A DNA stretch of 17,200 nt from Chlamydomonas sphaeroides (Eukaryota > Chlorophyta > Chlorophyceae > Chlamydomonadales > Chlamydomonadaceae): contig BDDC01001418.1 of assembly GCA_001662425.1 (NCBI GenBank), positions 1 through 17,200 of the forward strand, in the 5' to 3' direction. Below, piece after piece: positions 9,201 to 17,200 of this stretch. Every line of letters starts with the position of its first letter. Position 1 is the first letter of the stretch. The notes beneath the pieces are model-generated. The model was not told the origin of the DNA. It worked only from the letters and a program-made list of their open reading frames with translations, and did no database searches. The translations under genes and the position numbers were made by a program.

Positions 9201-11559
9201 CGTGCCTCTTCCCGGCTCCAAGGCGGCCGTGCGTGCCTGCATATGCTGGTCACACTGACTACGTTGCGTGGACGGGTGTCGCTGCAGCGCGGTGAAGCCC
9301 CCTTCCAATGGTCGGCCTGTGCGGCGCGAGTGTTCCCGACTCCCAAGCAGGCGGCGCCTGCACCTGTGGGGTCGGTACAGGCCCGCACCTTGAGCTAGCA
9401 AGCTAAGAAACCGTAGACGAGCAGAAGCAGCCGCCCTCTCGCCCTCCCTGGAAGGCGGTGCACATCACCACAAGCAAGCCGCACAGCACGCATGCGCGCT
9501 GAGTTGTGAAAGCCCACATCCGTCCCCAGCAAACCCCATCGCCCCCCGCCCCCTTCCCTCCTTCCCTCCCTCCCTCCCCCCTGTCTTAGGTGGTGCACAT
9601 CGCCACAGAGGTCGCCAAGGTGGGGAGCCGCGCAGTCGGTCGCATACGTGCGGCGGGGCCCTTCGCGCAGCGGGCTGTGAGAAGAAGGCTGCGTGCTGCC
9701 TGAAACAATACTGTGCCAACAGCTGCTGCTTATCACCGTGCACTTGCGCAACGCTGCCCTCTGCCATGCATGCTCCTGCCTCGTTTGCCGCGAAATTATT
9801 ACATTCCGACGCACCCCGCCGTTACCCGCTCGCCCAAACACGCCCGAATGCTTTGCCCCAGGCGCTGTCCTACATGCACCCCACCATCATTCACCGCGAC
9901 CTCAAGCCCGCCAACGTCCTCATCAACGACCCCTGGGGCTCCTGCCCCGTGGTCAAAGTCACGGTGAGGGGAAGATGTGTTGGAGGGGGCTGGCAGGGTG
10001 GAATCCGTGAGGGCGGGATGAGGGTCGTGGCGGAAACGTGGCTACACGGCGCTCTGTTCTAAGCCAGCCCTCGAATATTGCTGTCCCCGCACCCCAGGAC
10101 TTCGGCCTCTCTCGGCTACGCCACACGCTCCTGCGCACCGCCAACCCCGAGGCCGGCACGGTGCGTTAATTACTCGACGGCTCTCACCGCGGTATTGCAG
10201 CGCTGGGGCTTCACCTCCTTCATTGCGCCCCGCGCTTGCAGTTGCTGCCGCCGGCGTCCAGCCGTGTGGGTGGCCGGCACCGCTCGTGGCCGCCAGCCAC
10301 CGAGCCGTTTAATAGAATAAACATATGATACGATGCGCGGGCTGCCCCCCACGCGCTGCCTGACCGCGTGCTCCTCGCTCACCAACCACGCCCACCACCC
10401 TCGCAGCCCAGCTACGTGGCTCCCGAGTGCTATAGCGTTGACACTGAGACCATATCCCACAAGTCGGACATGTACTCGTTCGCGGTGCTGCTGTGGGAGC
10501 TGCTGGCAGGTGGGATGAGCCGACAAGCGCAAGCATGCACGTGATGCGGCGCTTTCGCCGGCTGGGCGAGCTGCGGATTGTTGAGCGGTGCGGACGCCGG
10601 CCAGCTCCGTGGACTAAAGATCATCCCGCCCGCTCCGCCCGCCCGCCTCCCTGCCGCGAACGTACCCCACACAACAGGCACGCAGCCGTGGCCTCAGATG
10701 GGTCCGGTGCAGATCGCGCTGCAGGTCACAATGATGCAGCACCGGCTGCCCATCCCCTCGGCCACGGGGCCGGGTGCGGCGCTCTGCCGGTGGCCGCGCA
10801 AGCTGGTCATATTGATCGGTGAGGCGGCTACGGCTATGGGGGCGGTGCCTTCCCTGCTCTGCTCTGCCCACGCGACCCGTGGCGACGGCTGGTTACCAGG
10901 AGCACGGGACTGCACACCGTCGTCGTCGCTGCAGGCTGCTAGACACTTGACACACAAGACCCTACCTTTGGCCTTGTCACGTTTGCGCACACTACGCTCG
11001 TACCCCGTTAAACGCTAAACGCTGAACGCTGAACGCTGAACGAACAGCAGCACGTGCTGATGCTGCTCTGCGCTGCGTGCTGTGCTGAGCTCCCGCAATC
11101 CTGCGCCCGTGCCGTGTGGTCCCATCCCGCAGAGGAGTGCTGGGACAGGGACCCGCTGCGGCGGCCCGCGGCGGCCGAGGTGGTGAAGCGGCTGATGCTG
11201 ATTGGCCAGGTAAGGCACGGCTCTATGGCATAAACACTGTGTACGCAATAAAGCAAACGAGCGCCGACCCACATCCCACGTGCTCCTCAGCCAGCTCGTG
11301 CGTCGGGGCTCGTGCCCTGCGTGACAGGCCCGTGCCGGGCGTACGTGCGGCAGCCTTGTGCCTCATGAAAGTGCGGGCCTCATGAGAGTGCCGTGTGTCC
11401 TGACCCACACAGGCCCTGCCCGCAGCCAAGCCTGGGGTCTCAGTGGTGATGGCCGCAGGGTCTTCTGCTCTGGGCGCGCCGGGGCCGGAGGTGGTGGAGC
11501 AGGGCGCGACGGAGGAGCCGCGGGCAGCGCGCGCGCTGCCAGCGCAGATGGCGGTGTAG
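3264..11559 (+). CDS. Gene B, complete receptor-like Ser/Thr (TKL) kinase, 22 exons, 840 aa
   Basis: Exons: 3264-3548, 4319-4484, 4724-4743, 4962-5006, 5185-5291, 5574-5644, 5901-5986, 6216-6459, 6820-6970, 7190-7287, 7713-7831, 7964-8158, 8274-8360, 8504-8587, 8951-9052, 9590-9619, 9862-9963, 10098-10160, 10407-10509, 10678-10818, 11133-11209, 11413-11559. They sum to 2523 nt with all phases agreeing and no internal stop, which strongly supports the model. The product starts with a signal peptide (residues 1 to about 23) and a cysteine-bearing ectodomain with N-glycosylation sequons at 73 and 298. One membrane helix follows at about 331-356 with a basic RGRR stop-transfer. The kinase domain (about 510-792) carries a Gly-rich loop GVGGFG, Lys533 in VAVK, alpha-C Glu559, HRDLKPAN (641-648), DFG (665-667) and APE (690-692). 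All catalytic residues are present, so an active Ser/Thr kinase is expected at the plasma membrane. The ligand is unknown. Least certain points are the ends of exons 7, 9 and 15 (plus or minus 1-5 codons) and a GC donor after exon 13. Confidence 0.9.
5507..5559. repeat. CTG/CTT then ATG trinucleotide tract in intron 5 of gene B
   Basis: Imperfect (CTG)n with CTT interruptions turns into (ATG)4 just before the exon 6 acceptor. Gene C has only a short CTG run at the same place, so the tract differs in length between paralogues. It overlaps the pyrimidine-rich acceptor region and might affect splicing. Confidence 0.85.
5571..6015 (+). repeat. Near-identical direct repeat, copy 1 (exon 6, intron 6, exon 7 of gene B)
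   Basis: Matches 16756-17200 at a fixed offset of 11185 bp with no gaps. By eye there are about 6 substitutions in about 440 bp: one in exon 6, two in the 256-bp intron 6, and three in exon 7. Similarity falls sharply upstream of the exon 6 acceptor. The repeat may extend past 6015, but the window ends on the other copy. Confidence 0.93.
6059..6079. repeat. (CTGC)n microsatellite in intron 7
   Basis: About five tandem CTGC units between exons 7 and 8 of gene B. Confidence 0.8.
6426..6863 (+). other. Gene B transmembrane helix, split by intron 8
   Basis: Residues about 331-356 read SVALIAGCVVAG at the end of exon 8 and CAVLAGAAAALMLL at the start of exon 9. This is 26 uncharged residues followed by TRGRRCR, a typical cytosolic stop-transfer signal. 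The intron (6460-6819) interrupts the helix between its two halves in phase 1. The acceptor is a tandem NAGNAG (ccccagcag), so the helix may gain one Ala by alternative splicing. Confidence 0.85.
8361..8503 (+). other. Intron 13 of gene B with a GC donor
   Basis: Exon 13 ends TTC GTG CAG and the intron opens gcgagc; it closes cccgcag before GAGCTC. Joining after CAG gives FVQELEVL, the alpha-C pattern F-x-x-E conserved in kinases. The only nearby GT donor (gtgcag, at 8355) would delete two residues and break that spacing. A GC-AG intron is therefore the better reading. Confidence 0.65.
9053..9589 (+). other. Intron 15 of gene B with long pyrimidine tract
   Basis: This 537-nt intron ends in a roughly 35-nt cc/tt tract (about 9550-9583) before a tag acceptor. 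The tract would be a strong U2AF-type site for the very short (30-nt) exon 16 that follows. The intron also holds a 16-bp near-copy of exon 16 at 9457-9472. Confidence 0.6.
11010..11042. repeat. 7-bp tandem repeat in intron 20
   Basis: Units aaacgct, aaacgct, gaacgct, gaacgct and a partial gaacg follow one another with no gap. Confidence 0.85.
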
Positions 11560-14160
11560 TCGTTCGCAAGTACTGCGAGCAACGCGCAAGCGGCAGGCAG
11601 TCTCATCGTCATGCCTAGCGAGCACCGCGCTTGCGTGCGTGCTCCTATATCATCGGTAGGGCGGGGTGCCTGCCTTTTCTTTGCACGCACGCGTGCGGTG
11701 CCCTGGCCACGTCCGGATGAAGGGACCAGGGTCGCGTCCCAGCCACGTGCCGCCACGTGCCGTCACGTAGAGCGCTGGCGGCGAGGGTGGTGGGCGCCTT
11801 CGTAAGCAACGCCTTGAACTGAAGAAGCCCAATTGGTGGGGGCGGCCGGCAGCCCTAGATGAAGGACTGGGTAGGGGCATCGCCCTTTTTCCCGTTGTCG
11901 CCGTGGCCCGCCGGCCGGCAGCGCGCTAGGGCTGTGCTTGGTGATCCAACTCCGCGGCAGCCATGCGGTCCCAGCGTCATGCACACTATCCAGATTGGCA
12001 GCCATGTATGTCTGGTGCGCAATCGATGATGCATAAGTTTATGCCTGAACACCCATCTGAACTCGCGCGGCGTGTTGGGCACAGAGCTGCCAGCATGTCG
12101 AGGTATGCTGAGTCCCCTGCTGCTGTGGCTGGGCGTTGCCTGTCGTGTGATGTGTTCAGCAACCTGCGCAGCAGCAGCCAGCGAACAGGCAGCCTCGTAA
12201 GCCGTTTTTATTGGTTGAACTGTGTCATTCACACGGCCAGCGTGGCCGTGTGTAGTGTGCTCTGGTTGTTGCTTTGTGGCGGGCTGGCAATGTGAGGGAT
12301 GGAGGTCATTCACGCGCGTTCGCTGCGGCCCTGCCTTTGTAGTGCCAGGCACCTGTGAAGCAGCCGCGCCAAGCCGGCGCGCGTGCCGCGCTGTGTGCTG
12401 CGGCGCAAGCGGGCGCTTCGGCTGAGCGGCGCCGGGCGGGTCGGTTGTAATTGGCGGTCGCGCGCCGCATTGTTTGCGTGGAAAGCACGTTTTGAGTCTG
12501 GTGGGCTGTGCCGTTTGCAGTGTCTTAATTTGTGGTACATTGTGTTATCTTTGTGAGGCAAGTCCGTGTAGTCTGTGTGGGCGGGCGGCGTTGACTGCGG
12601 TCGTGCTCGTGCGGCTCTGCAGCAGCTCGGCTTGAGCTCTGCGGCCACGTGAATGGGTCTGGGGCTGAAGGGTTGCGAGCTCATGTGATCATCATTGGTG
12701 GTAGGTAGGCAGGTGTGTAGCGGTGCCAGCCCCGCGTGCTGTGCCTCGGTGGCTCACGCGGGCAGGCGTTTGGGTCTGGCGGCGCTGGACGGGTCGACGA
12801 CGGCGGCTCACCGGCGGTTCCACGATTCGCAGCGTGTCTGGCGGCTCGGCCGGCGCGCTGCGGCACCCGAGGGCCGTCTTTGTCAAGAGCCACCACGGCA
12901 TGGGTGCAGTGCCGTGGGAGGCTCTGTGTGTGCCCTCCAGCGAGGTGTGGAGGCCTTCGGTCTGTTGCGGGAGGTGCAGACAGGCAGGCGGCCGTGGTCA
13001 TGTGCGGGGGTCGAGGCCGGGCAGGCGGTGGCGCTTTGTGGCGCCTGCGCGCAGCGCGGCGCAGCAGCGGCGGCGGCCCGGTCACGTCAGGGCGGAATGG
13101 CACAGGAATGAGCTGCCGTGGCACTGTTGGATGTGCGGGGGGTGACGGGGGGCGCAGTCGTCAGCGAGCCCGTGTGGGCTTGGGTCCGCAGCCTGCCGGC
13201 CGGTGACTGCCGGTACTGGGCGGGTACTGGGCACTGCACGGCAACGGCATCATGTATGTCGCGTACCGATTTATGCGTTCTCGCCAACTCGGCGCCATGG
13301 GGGGCCTGCTGGGCCTCTGGCTGGGCCCCTGATCGGCTCGGCGACGCGCCCCCGCCGCTCCAGCCCGCACGGACTCGCTAGCAATTGGAACTGGGGTGAC
13401 GGGGAAAGCGAACAGGGCTAGCAGCGCCTCCGTACCGAAGCGGTCCATCGCTGAGGCCATGCTCCGGAGGTTGCTGTATGTGTATGTTGGCGGCGTGGCG
13501 GCTGAATGGTGGAACGGGAGCCGCGTGTGCGGAAAGGGGGTGGTACAGGGACATGCGCAGCGGCTGGGGCAGAGGGGCAGGTGGGGCGGAGCCCCCTTGG
13601 ATGGTACCATCAATTGCGTTGCTGGATTGGGCTACTCTACCACTTCCCACACCGCTGGCCTGCAGCCACTGCCCCTTCCGCCCCCCAAGGCATCATCATG
13701 CGCTCCTAGAGGCCTTGTCGAAGAACGCCTACCTGCCTGCTGCAGGGCCGCCGGGGTGGCACGCCCAGTCCCGTGTTGAGAACTTACTATTCGGAAGTAT
13801 CTAGCTCCAGGTTGCGCACTGGCCACGTTGCCGACTGAATGAGCACGAGGCCATTTCCACGCGGTTGTCGTGTGCGACAGTGCCTGACACACATGTGTCC
13901 CGCCCGGACCTTACGAAGCGACGAATATTACGACACGGCGTTTTACGAAACGTTTTCCTGCTGGACAGTTTACCTCCAGCATGCGGTAAACGTGGCTGCT
14001 GCTCCAAAGATAGCATGGGCCTTTATTAGCCGCACTGCCAGGAAACAACGACACACCATGGCAACGTGCGTACGATGGACATCTGTGCGAATAATGCATG
14101 CGAAATATGCAGCTCCAACTTCAACGCGCGCGCGATATGTAACTGAAAAGCGGCAACTAT
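11560..14160. other. Spacer between genes B and C, no gene seen
   Basis: No exon blocks related to the receptor kinases and no recognisable protein appear on either strand; ORFs near 12680-13200 are Pro/Arg/Ala-rich shadows typical of GC-rich DNA. The segment 13880-14160 is clearly more AT-rich than the rest. The spacer does not visibly match the A-B spacer. Confidence 0.55.
12446..12450 (+). terminator. TGTAA, candidate poly(A) signal for gene B
   Basis: First TGTAA pentamer on the + strand after the stop of gene B, 886 nt downstream. TGTAA is the known poly(A) signal of volvocine algae, and long 3' UTRs are common there. A chance match is possible. Confidence 0.4.
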
Positions 14161-14186
14161 GAGGCTCACACACACTGACATATTGG

Positions 14187-14230
14187 TTGTCGAGTGAGTG
14201 ACGATCGCTTGTCGAGTAAGTGACGATCGC
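14187..14230. repeat. 22-bp tandem direct repeat upstream of gene C
   Basis: ttgtcgagtgagtgacgatc plus gc (14187-14208) is followed directly by a copy with one g to a change (14209-14230). It lies about 280-320 bp before the ATG of gene C; no equivalent was seen before gene B. Confidence 0.85.
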
Positions 14231-14507
14231 CAGGTGGTCAGCGCGTGTGTGGCGGGGCCCAAGACACCCACAGCTGCAGCAGCACAAACACCCATGACGT
14301 GTCCTCGAAACCAGCCCTCTGGCCGCCCGGCGGCCGTATCATGCAGTAATAACTCGCGTTCGTATCGGCGCAATCGTTCCCAGACACGTGCCGTGTTCCC
14401 AGAGTGGTAGTGCACTCGCCAGTGACGCACCCATACTCAGTCTGCCTGTACTCAGCGACCGTGGTATCCTTATTATACTGATAACAATTGGCTTGGGGCC
14501 ATGCGTA
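14231..14507 (+). promoter_or_regulatory. Upstream region of gene C, promoter and 5' UTR presumed
   Basis: Contains the AT-rich patch ttattatac (14470-14478) about 30 bp before the start and the 11-mer tggcttggggc (14489-14499) shared with gene B. The transcription start is not visible. Confidence 0.35.
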
Positions 14508-17171
14508 ATGGTCTGTGTCCGAACTTTACTTCTTTGCGCGCTGTCGGCCGCAGCCTTCAGCAGCCTCAGCTGTAACGGTCGTCTGGAAGAGGCTGTCGTA
14601 GGCAATGGAAGGCAGCTCGCTGCAGCGCTTGCGGACCCAATTGTCGAGCGCATTCTCGTGAAGACGCTGTACCTGGAGTTGCTCGACGGAGACTTCGCTG
14701 GCTACACAACACCGGTGCTTTTAACAAGGAACGTCACGCTGCGGGGGCTCGACAGCCTTCCGCAGTGGCCCATACTCAGGCTGGTGTGCCAACAGAAGGT
14801 CGGTGCGCTGCTGCCGCCGCGTGGCGGGTGGGCGGGTGCGGGCCTTGGGTGGGTGAGGTAAGGATGCGACCGCATCCGCTCGCGAGCCAGGCGAGGGGGG
14901 GCCGGCCACGAGACGGGGCAAGCAAGGCGCGTGGCGAGGCGTGAGGATGGAATCGAGGCCCACTAGGTACACTAGGCCCACTAGCTAGCTAGGCCCAGCC
15001 ACCTGCTGCATGGCTGGTGCCTGAGTGCTCCCCCTCCGCCCACGTAGACCTCACCTGTTTGCGTGCACCGCTGCACGTCCTCGTCAGCCCGGTTGAGCTT
15101 GAGGCGCCGGCATGGAGCTTGACCGAGCGACCCACTACACAGCGCCTAACCGTCAACCGTCAACAACTGCTCATGCATGTATGACAATCGTTGCTGCATG
15201 CTGCCCTGCCCGCCTACCGGCTGCAGGTCCAGCCTTCGGGAAGGCGTGTGCACCTGGCCATCGAGCGGGCGGTGCTGGTAGACACGGTCAGCCAGGAGCT
15301 GATGCTGGCGGGGGCCTGGGCGCCCATGATTGTGTCGCCGCCGGCGTACGAGATGTCAGCCGTTACGCTGACCGACGGCGCCATTGTGTTCGGTAAGCGC
15401 TTCGCGTGAGCAGAAGTGGTATCCTGCTGTGCGCGAGCGGTCTGGGGCGGGGCGCGCACGCGCGCTCGGATGCTGCCCACTGGCGCGCGGGGCTAGCTAG
15501 CGGGCCCCTACCTAGGTTACTTGGTTGGGACGGCGGGCTGCGCGAACTGACAGCAGCACCCCTGCCTCACATGCATGTGCAATAGCATGCGTAGTAACGA
15601 GGGACCGTGTAGTCAGCTGCAGCCAGGGCTTGCATCTTACCCGCTGCCAAGTCACCCGGGGTGGGGGCCTTCTATCTCTTTGCCTAGCTAGCGATCGTCA
15701 CACAAATCAGCCAAGATGCAATTGAAAGCTGTAGCGCCAAGCACGCCGTCTCGTCTAGATACATACGAGCCCTCTGCTGGCGACAGCAGCACCTAGCTAC
15801 CCCTGCCTTTGTCCCCCCGTGCGGCACAGGTGCTTGCTACGATAGCGAGGTAGGTGGGGCATGCAGCATGCACGGCAGCATGCGGTTTGTGAATACCCTT
15901 GCATGCATGCGCTGCGCACGCTAGCACATACATGCCGCTGGCCGCCGAAGCCCCAGCGCACGCTATGTGTATGCGCGTGGTTTGTCTGTTTGCCAGGCGC
16001 GGTGACGTAACCCGTCGTGCGTCTGTGAGCTGCTGCGTGCGCGGGCTCGGCGCCGTGTGGGCAGGCCTTGCCGCCGTGCAATGCGGCAAGCGCCGTTCGC
16101 GCCTGCTGCCCCCTGCTGCCCGCCGGGTGCCGCAGTCCGTCAACCAGATTATGGGCGTGAAGGAGATGCGCCTCACGCCGGTGGGCCTGTACGCGGCAGG
16201 GTGGGCGCAAGGCAGGAAAGCTGCCCTCCCACCTACAGCAGCAGCATGACTTGGTTGGATCACCCATTCCCTTTTGGGATCGTCGTCGGCATGCACGCTT
16301 ACTAGCTGCTCCTCCTCAGCGCACCTGCGACCGCCTCATGCCGCTGCTGTTATCCCGACCGCACCCCCAGACTGTACGGCCGGAGGGCTTTGAGGACGTG
16401 CCGCAGAGCTTCCAGCTGGGAGCGCCCCAGGACGGCTGCATCCCCGACGACGCCGCGCCGCTGGAGCGGCGCTGCTGGTGAGTCCTGGCGGTGTCCAGCA
16501 GCGCTCACGACCCCGTGGGATGACGCCGGCAACTGATGCTAGCATGTAGGAGATGTGTGGGATCCGATGTGTCGGAGCCCTGCAGTGGTGGTTTGCTCCA
16601 CACGGCATCGAAAGCCAGGACAACGAAGCAAGCGTGGGCCGCAACACCTAGCTATCCGGCACCTTCTGTCAATCAATCAATGACAGCTTTATTTGCAACG
16701 CCCAGCCGCCTTCACCTTGCTTCATCATTCTGCTGCTGCTGATGTCTGCTCGCTGCAGGCCTCTCGTGTACAAGTTCATTGCCATGGCCTTCAGGGCGAC
16801 GCTCGGCCCAACGTCATCCAGCCTGGGAGGTGAGGCTGCCGTACGGTTGCAGAACAATGTGCGATTACGGCCGTACGTGTGCCTTGGCAGGACGCGCACG
16901 GAAGCATAGCACGCCCTTGGCGGCCCTTCCACGTTGCAGCGCTTCATTGCATCCTGTCGGGAGCCCGGCTAGCAATCGTCGTTTGATGGTGCCGTGGCCA
17001 TGTCGGCAGCCAAGGGTGGAAGGGGGCCCAGATTCGTCATTGACCGCAGCCGCGCGCTGCGTGGCTCCCACGCACCGACTTGCAGTGTGGCGGCCCAACC
17101 TCAACTATGCCGTGGTGCTCACCAACGTGCACCTGCTGTGTCGGACCGTCACCAACAAGGCGTGCGTCGAG
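14508..17171 (+). CDS. Gene C, 5' part of a third receptor-like kinase (runs off window)
   Basis: Exons 1-7 are present: 14508-14798, 15227-15392, 15830-15849, 16136-16180, 16371-16477, 16759-16829, 17086-17171. Sizes of exons 2-7 and all phases equal those of gene B, and exon 1 is 97 codons against 95. The start MVCVRTLLLC aligns with MFCLRKLLLC of gene B. An in-frame ATG 40 codons upstream (14388) would bury the signal peptide and has no match in gene B, so it was not chosen. Visible product: signal peptide, GRQLAAALADP, a sequon in RNVTLRGLDSLPQWP, then the same ectodomain blocks with DGCIPDDAAP, ERRCW, the exon 6 block (PLVYKF in place of PFVYKF) and ACVE. Membrane and kinase parts lie beyond the end. 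Exon 1 protein is about 70% identical to gene B, and exons 6-7 differ by only two residues. By homology it is a receptor kinase; whether its kinase half is intact cannot be seen. Confidence 0.87.
15830..15849 (+). other. Microexon 3 of gene C (20 nt), orthologous to 4724-4743 in gene B
   Basis: Exon 3 is only 20 nt and identical in B and C. It completes a split Gly codon and adds ACYDSE, and is flanked by a cag acceptor and a gtaggt donor in both copies. It converts phase 1 to phase 0, so its omission would shift the frame and end the protein early. Confidence 0.75.
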
Positions 17172-17200
17172 GTGCGGCGGGTAGCGGTGTGACCTCCCCA
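16756..17200 (+). repeat. Near-identical direct repeat, copy 2 (exon 6, intron 6, exon 7 of gene C)
   Basis: Partner of 5571-6015. It reaches the window edge still matching, so its true right end is unknown. Confidence 0.93.

Larger units (their letters stand above)
8105..11209 (+). other. Gene B kinase-domain region (exons 12 to 21)
   Basis: The order of motifs is intact. LGVGGFGTV (512-520) lies in exon 12, VAVK at the start of exon 13, and the alpha-C Glu opens exon 14 in ELEVLARCEHPNIV. The hinge-like VMERMETSLDKIL is in exon 15, VVHIATEVAK in the 30-nt exon 16, and HRDLKPANVLIND in exon 17. DFGLSRLR is in exon 18, GT then PSYVAPECYS across exons 18-19, and SDMYSFAVLLWELLAG in exon 19. 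TQPWPQM with IPSA is in exon 20 and ECWDRDPLRRP in exon 21. HRDLKPAN points to Ser/Thr specificity, and the overall pattern is TKL, close to plant-type Raf/MLK kinases. Introns 11 to 18 are all phase 0. The last two match the intron positions seen in gene A. Confidence 0.9.

Noticed and set aside
12681..13124. Minus-strand 147-residue ORF and overlapping + strand ORFs
   Set aside because: Several frames are open at once with biased Arg/Pro/Ala content, as expected from base composition, and none is recognisable.
14388..14507. N-terminal extension of gene C to an upstream in-frame ATG
   Set aside because: It would place 40 residues before the signal peptide, and the B/C protein similarity begins at the ATG at 14508.

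Overview
The window looks like nuclear DNA of a volvocine (Chlamydomonadales) green alga. It is GC-rich. Its genes are broken into many short exons with GTGxGx donors and CAG acceptors. The recoverable proteins belong to the TKL-type, single-pass receptor-like kinase family that is strongly expanded in Chlamydomonas, Volvox and Gonium relatives. The species cannot be fixed from the sequence. There are no bacterial-style operons, no rRNA or tRNA genes and no CRISPR array. Single long ORFs here are mostly misleading, because the real coding sequence is spliced.

Layout: three paralogous receptor-like kinase genes lie head to tail on the + strand. Gene A (1-931) is only a 3' end: the last kinase-domain exon (268-344) and a C-terminal tail exon (734-931). 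Gene B (3264-11559) appears complete. I reconstructed 22 exons whose lengths sum to 2523 nt, an uninterrupted frame of 840 residues. It has a signal peptide, an ectodomain of about 310 residues with a beta-helix-like start and paired cysteines, one transmembrane helix (residues about 331-356), a low-complexity juxtamembrane stretch, a kinase domain with all catalytic motifs intact, and a short tail. Gene C (14508-17171 and beyond) is the 5' part of a third copy. Exons 1-7 are present with the same sizes and phases as in B (exon 1 is 6 nt longer), and the gene runs off the window end.

The A-B (932-3263) and B-C (11560-14507) spacers hold no gene I can support. They contain hairpins, short tandem repeats, a repeat-rich open stretch near 2330-2910 and short AT-rich patches before the start codons of B and C.

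The most notable signal is uneven divergence between B and C. From the exon 6 acceptor onward, including the 256-bp intron 6, they differ by about 6 substitutions in about 440 bp, while exon 1 proteins are only about 70% identical and intron 1 hardly aligns. This suggests recent gene conversion or unequal exchange in a tandem receptor array. Other points are an apparent GC-AG intron inside the kinase domain, a conserved 20-nt microexon, a NAGNAG acceptor inside the membrane-spanning segment and a possible relic of a duplicated 30-nt exon.
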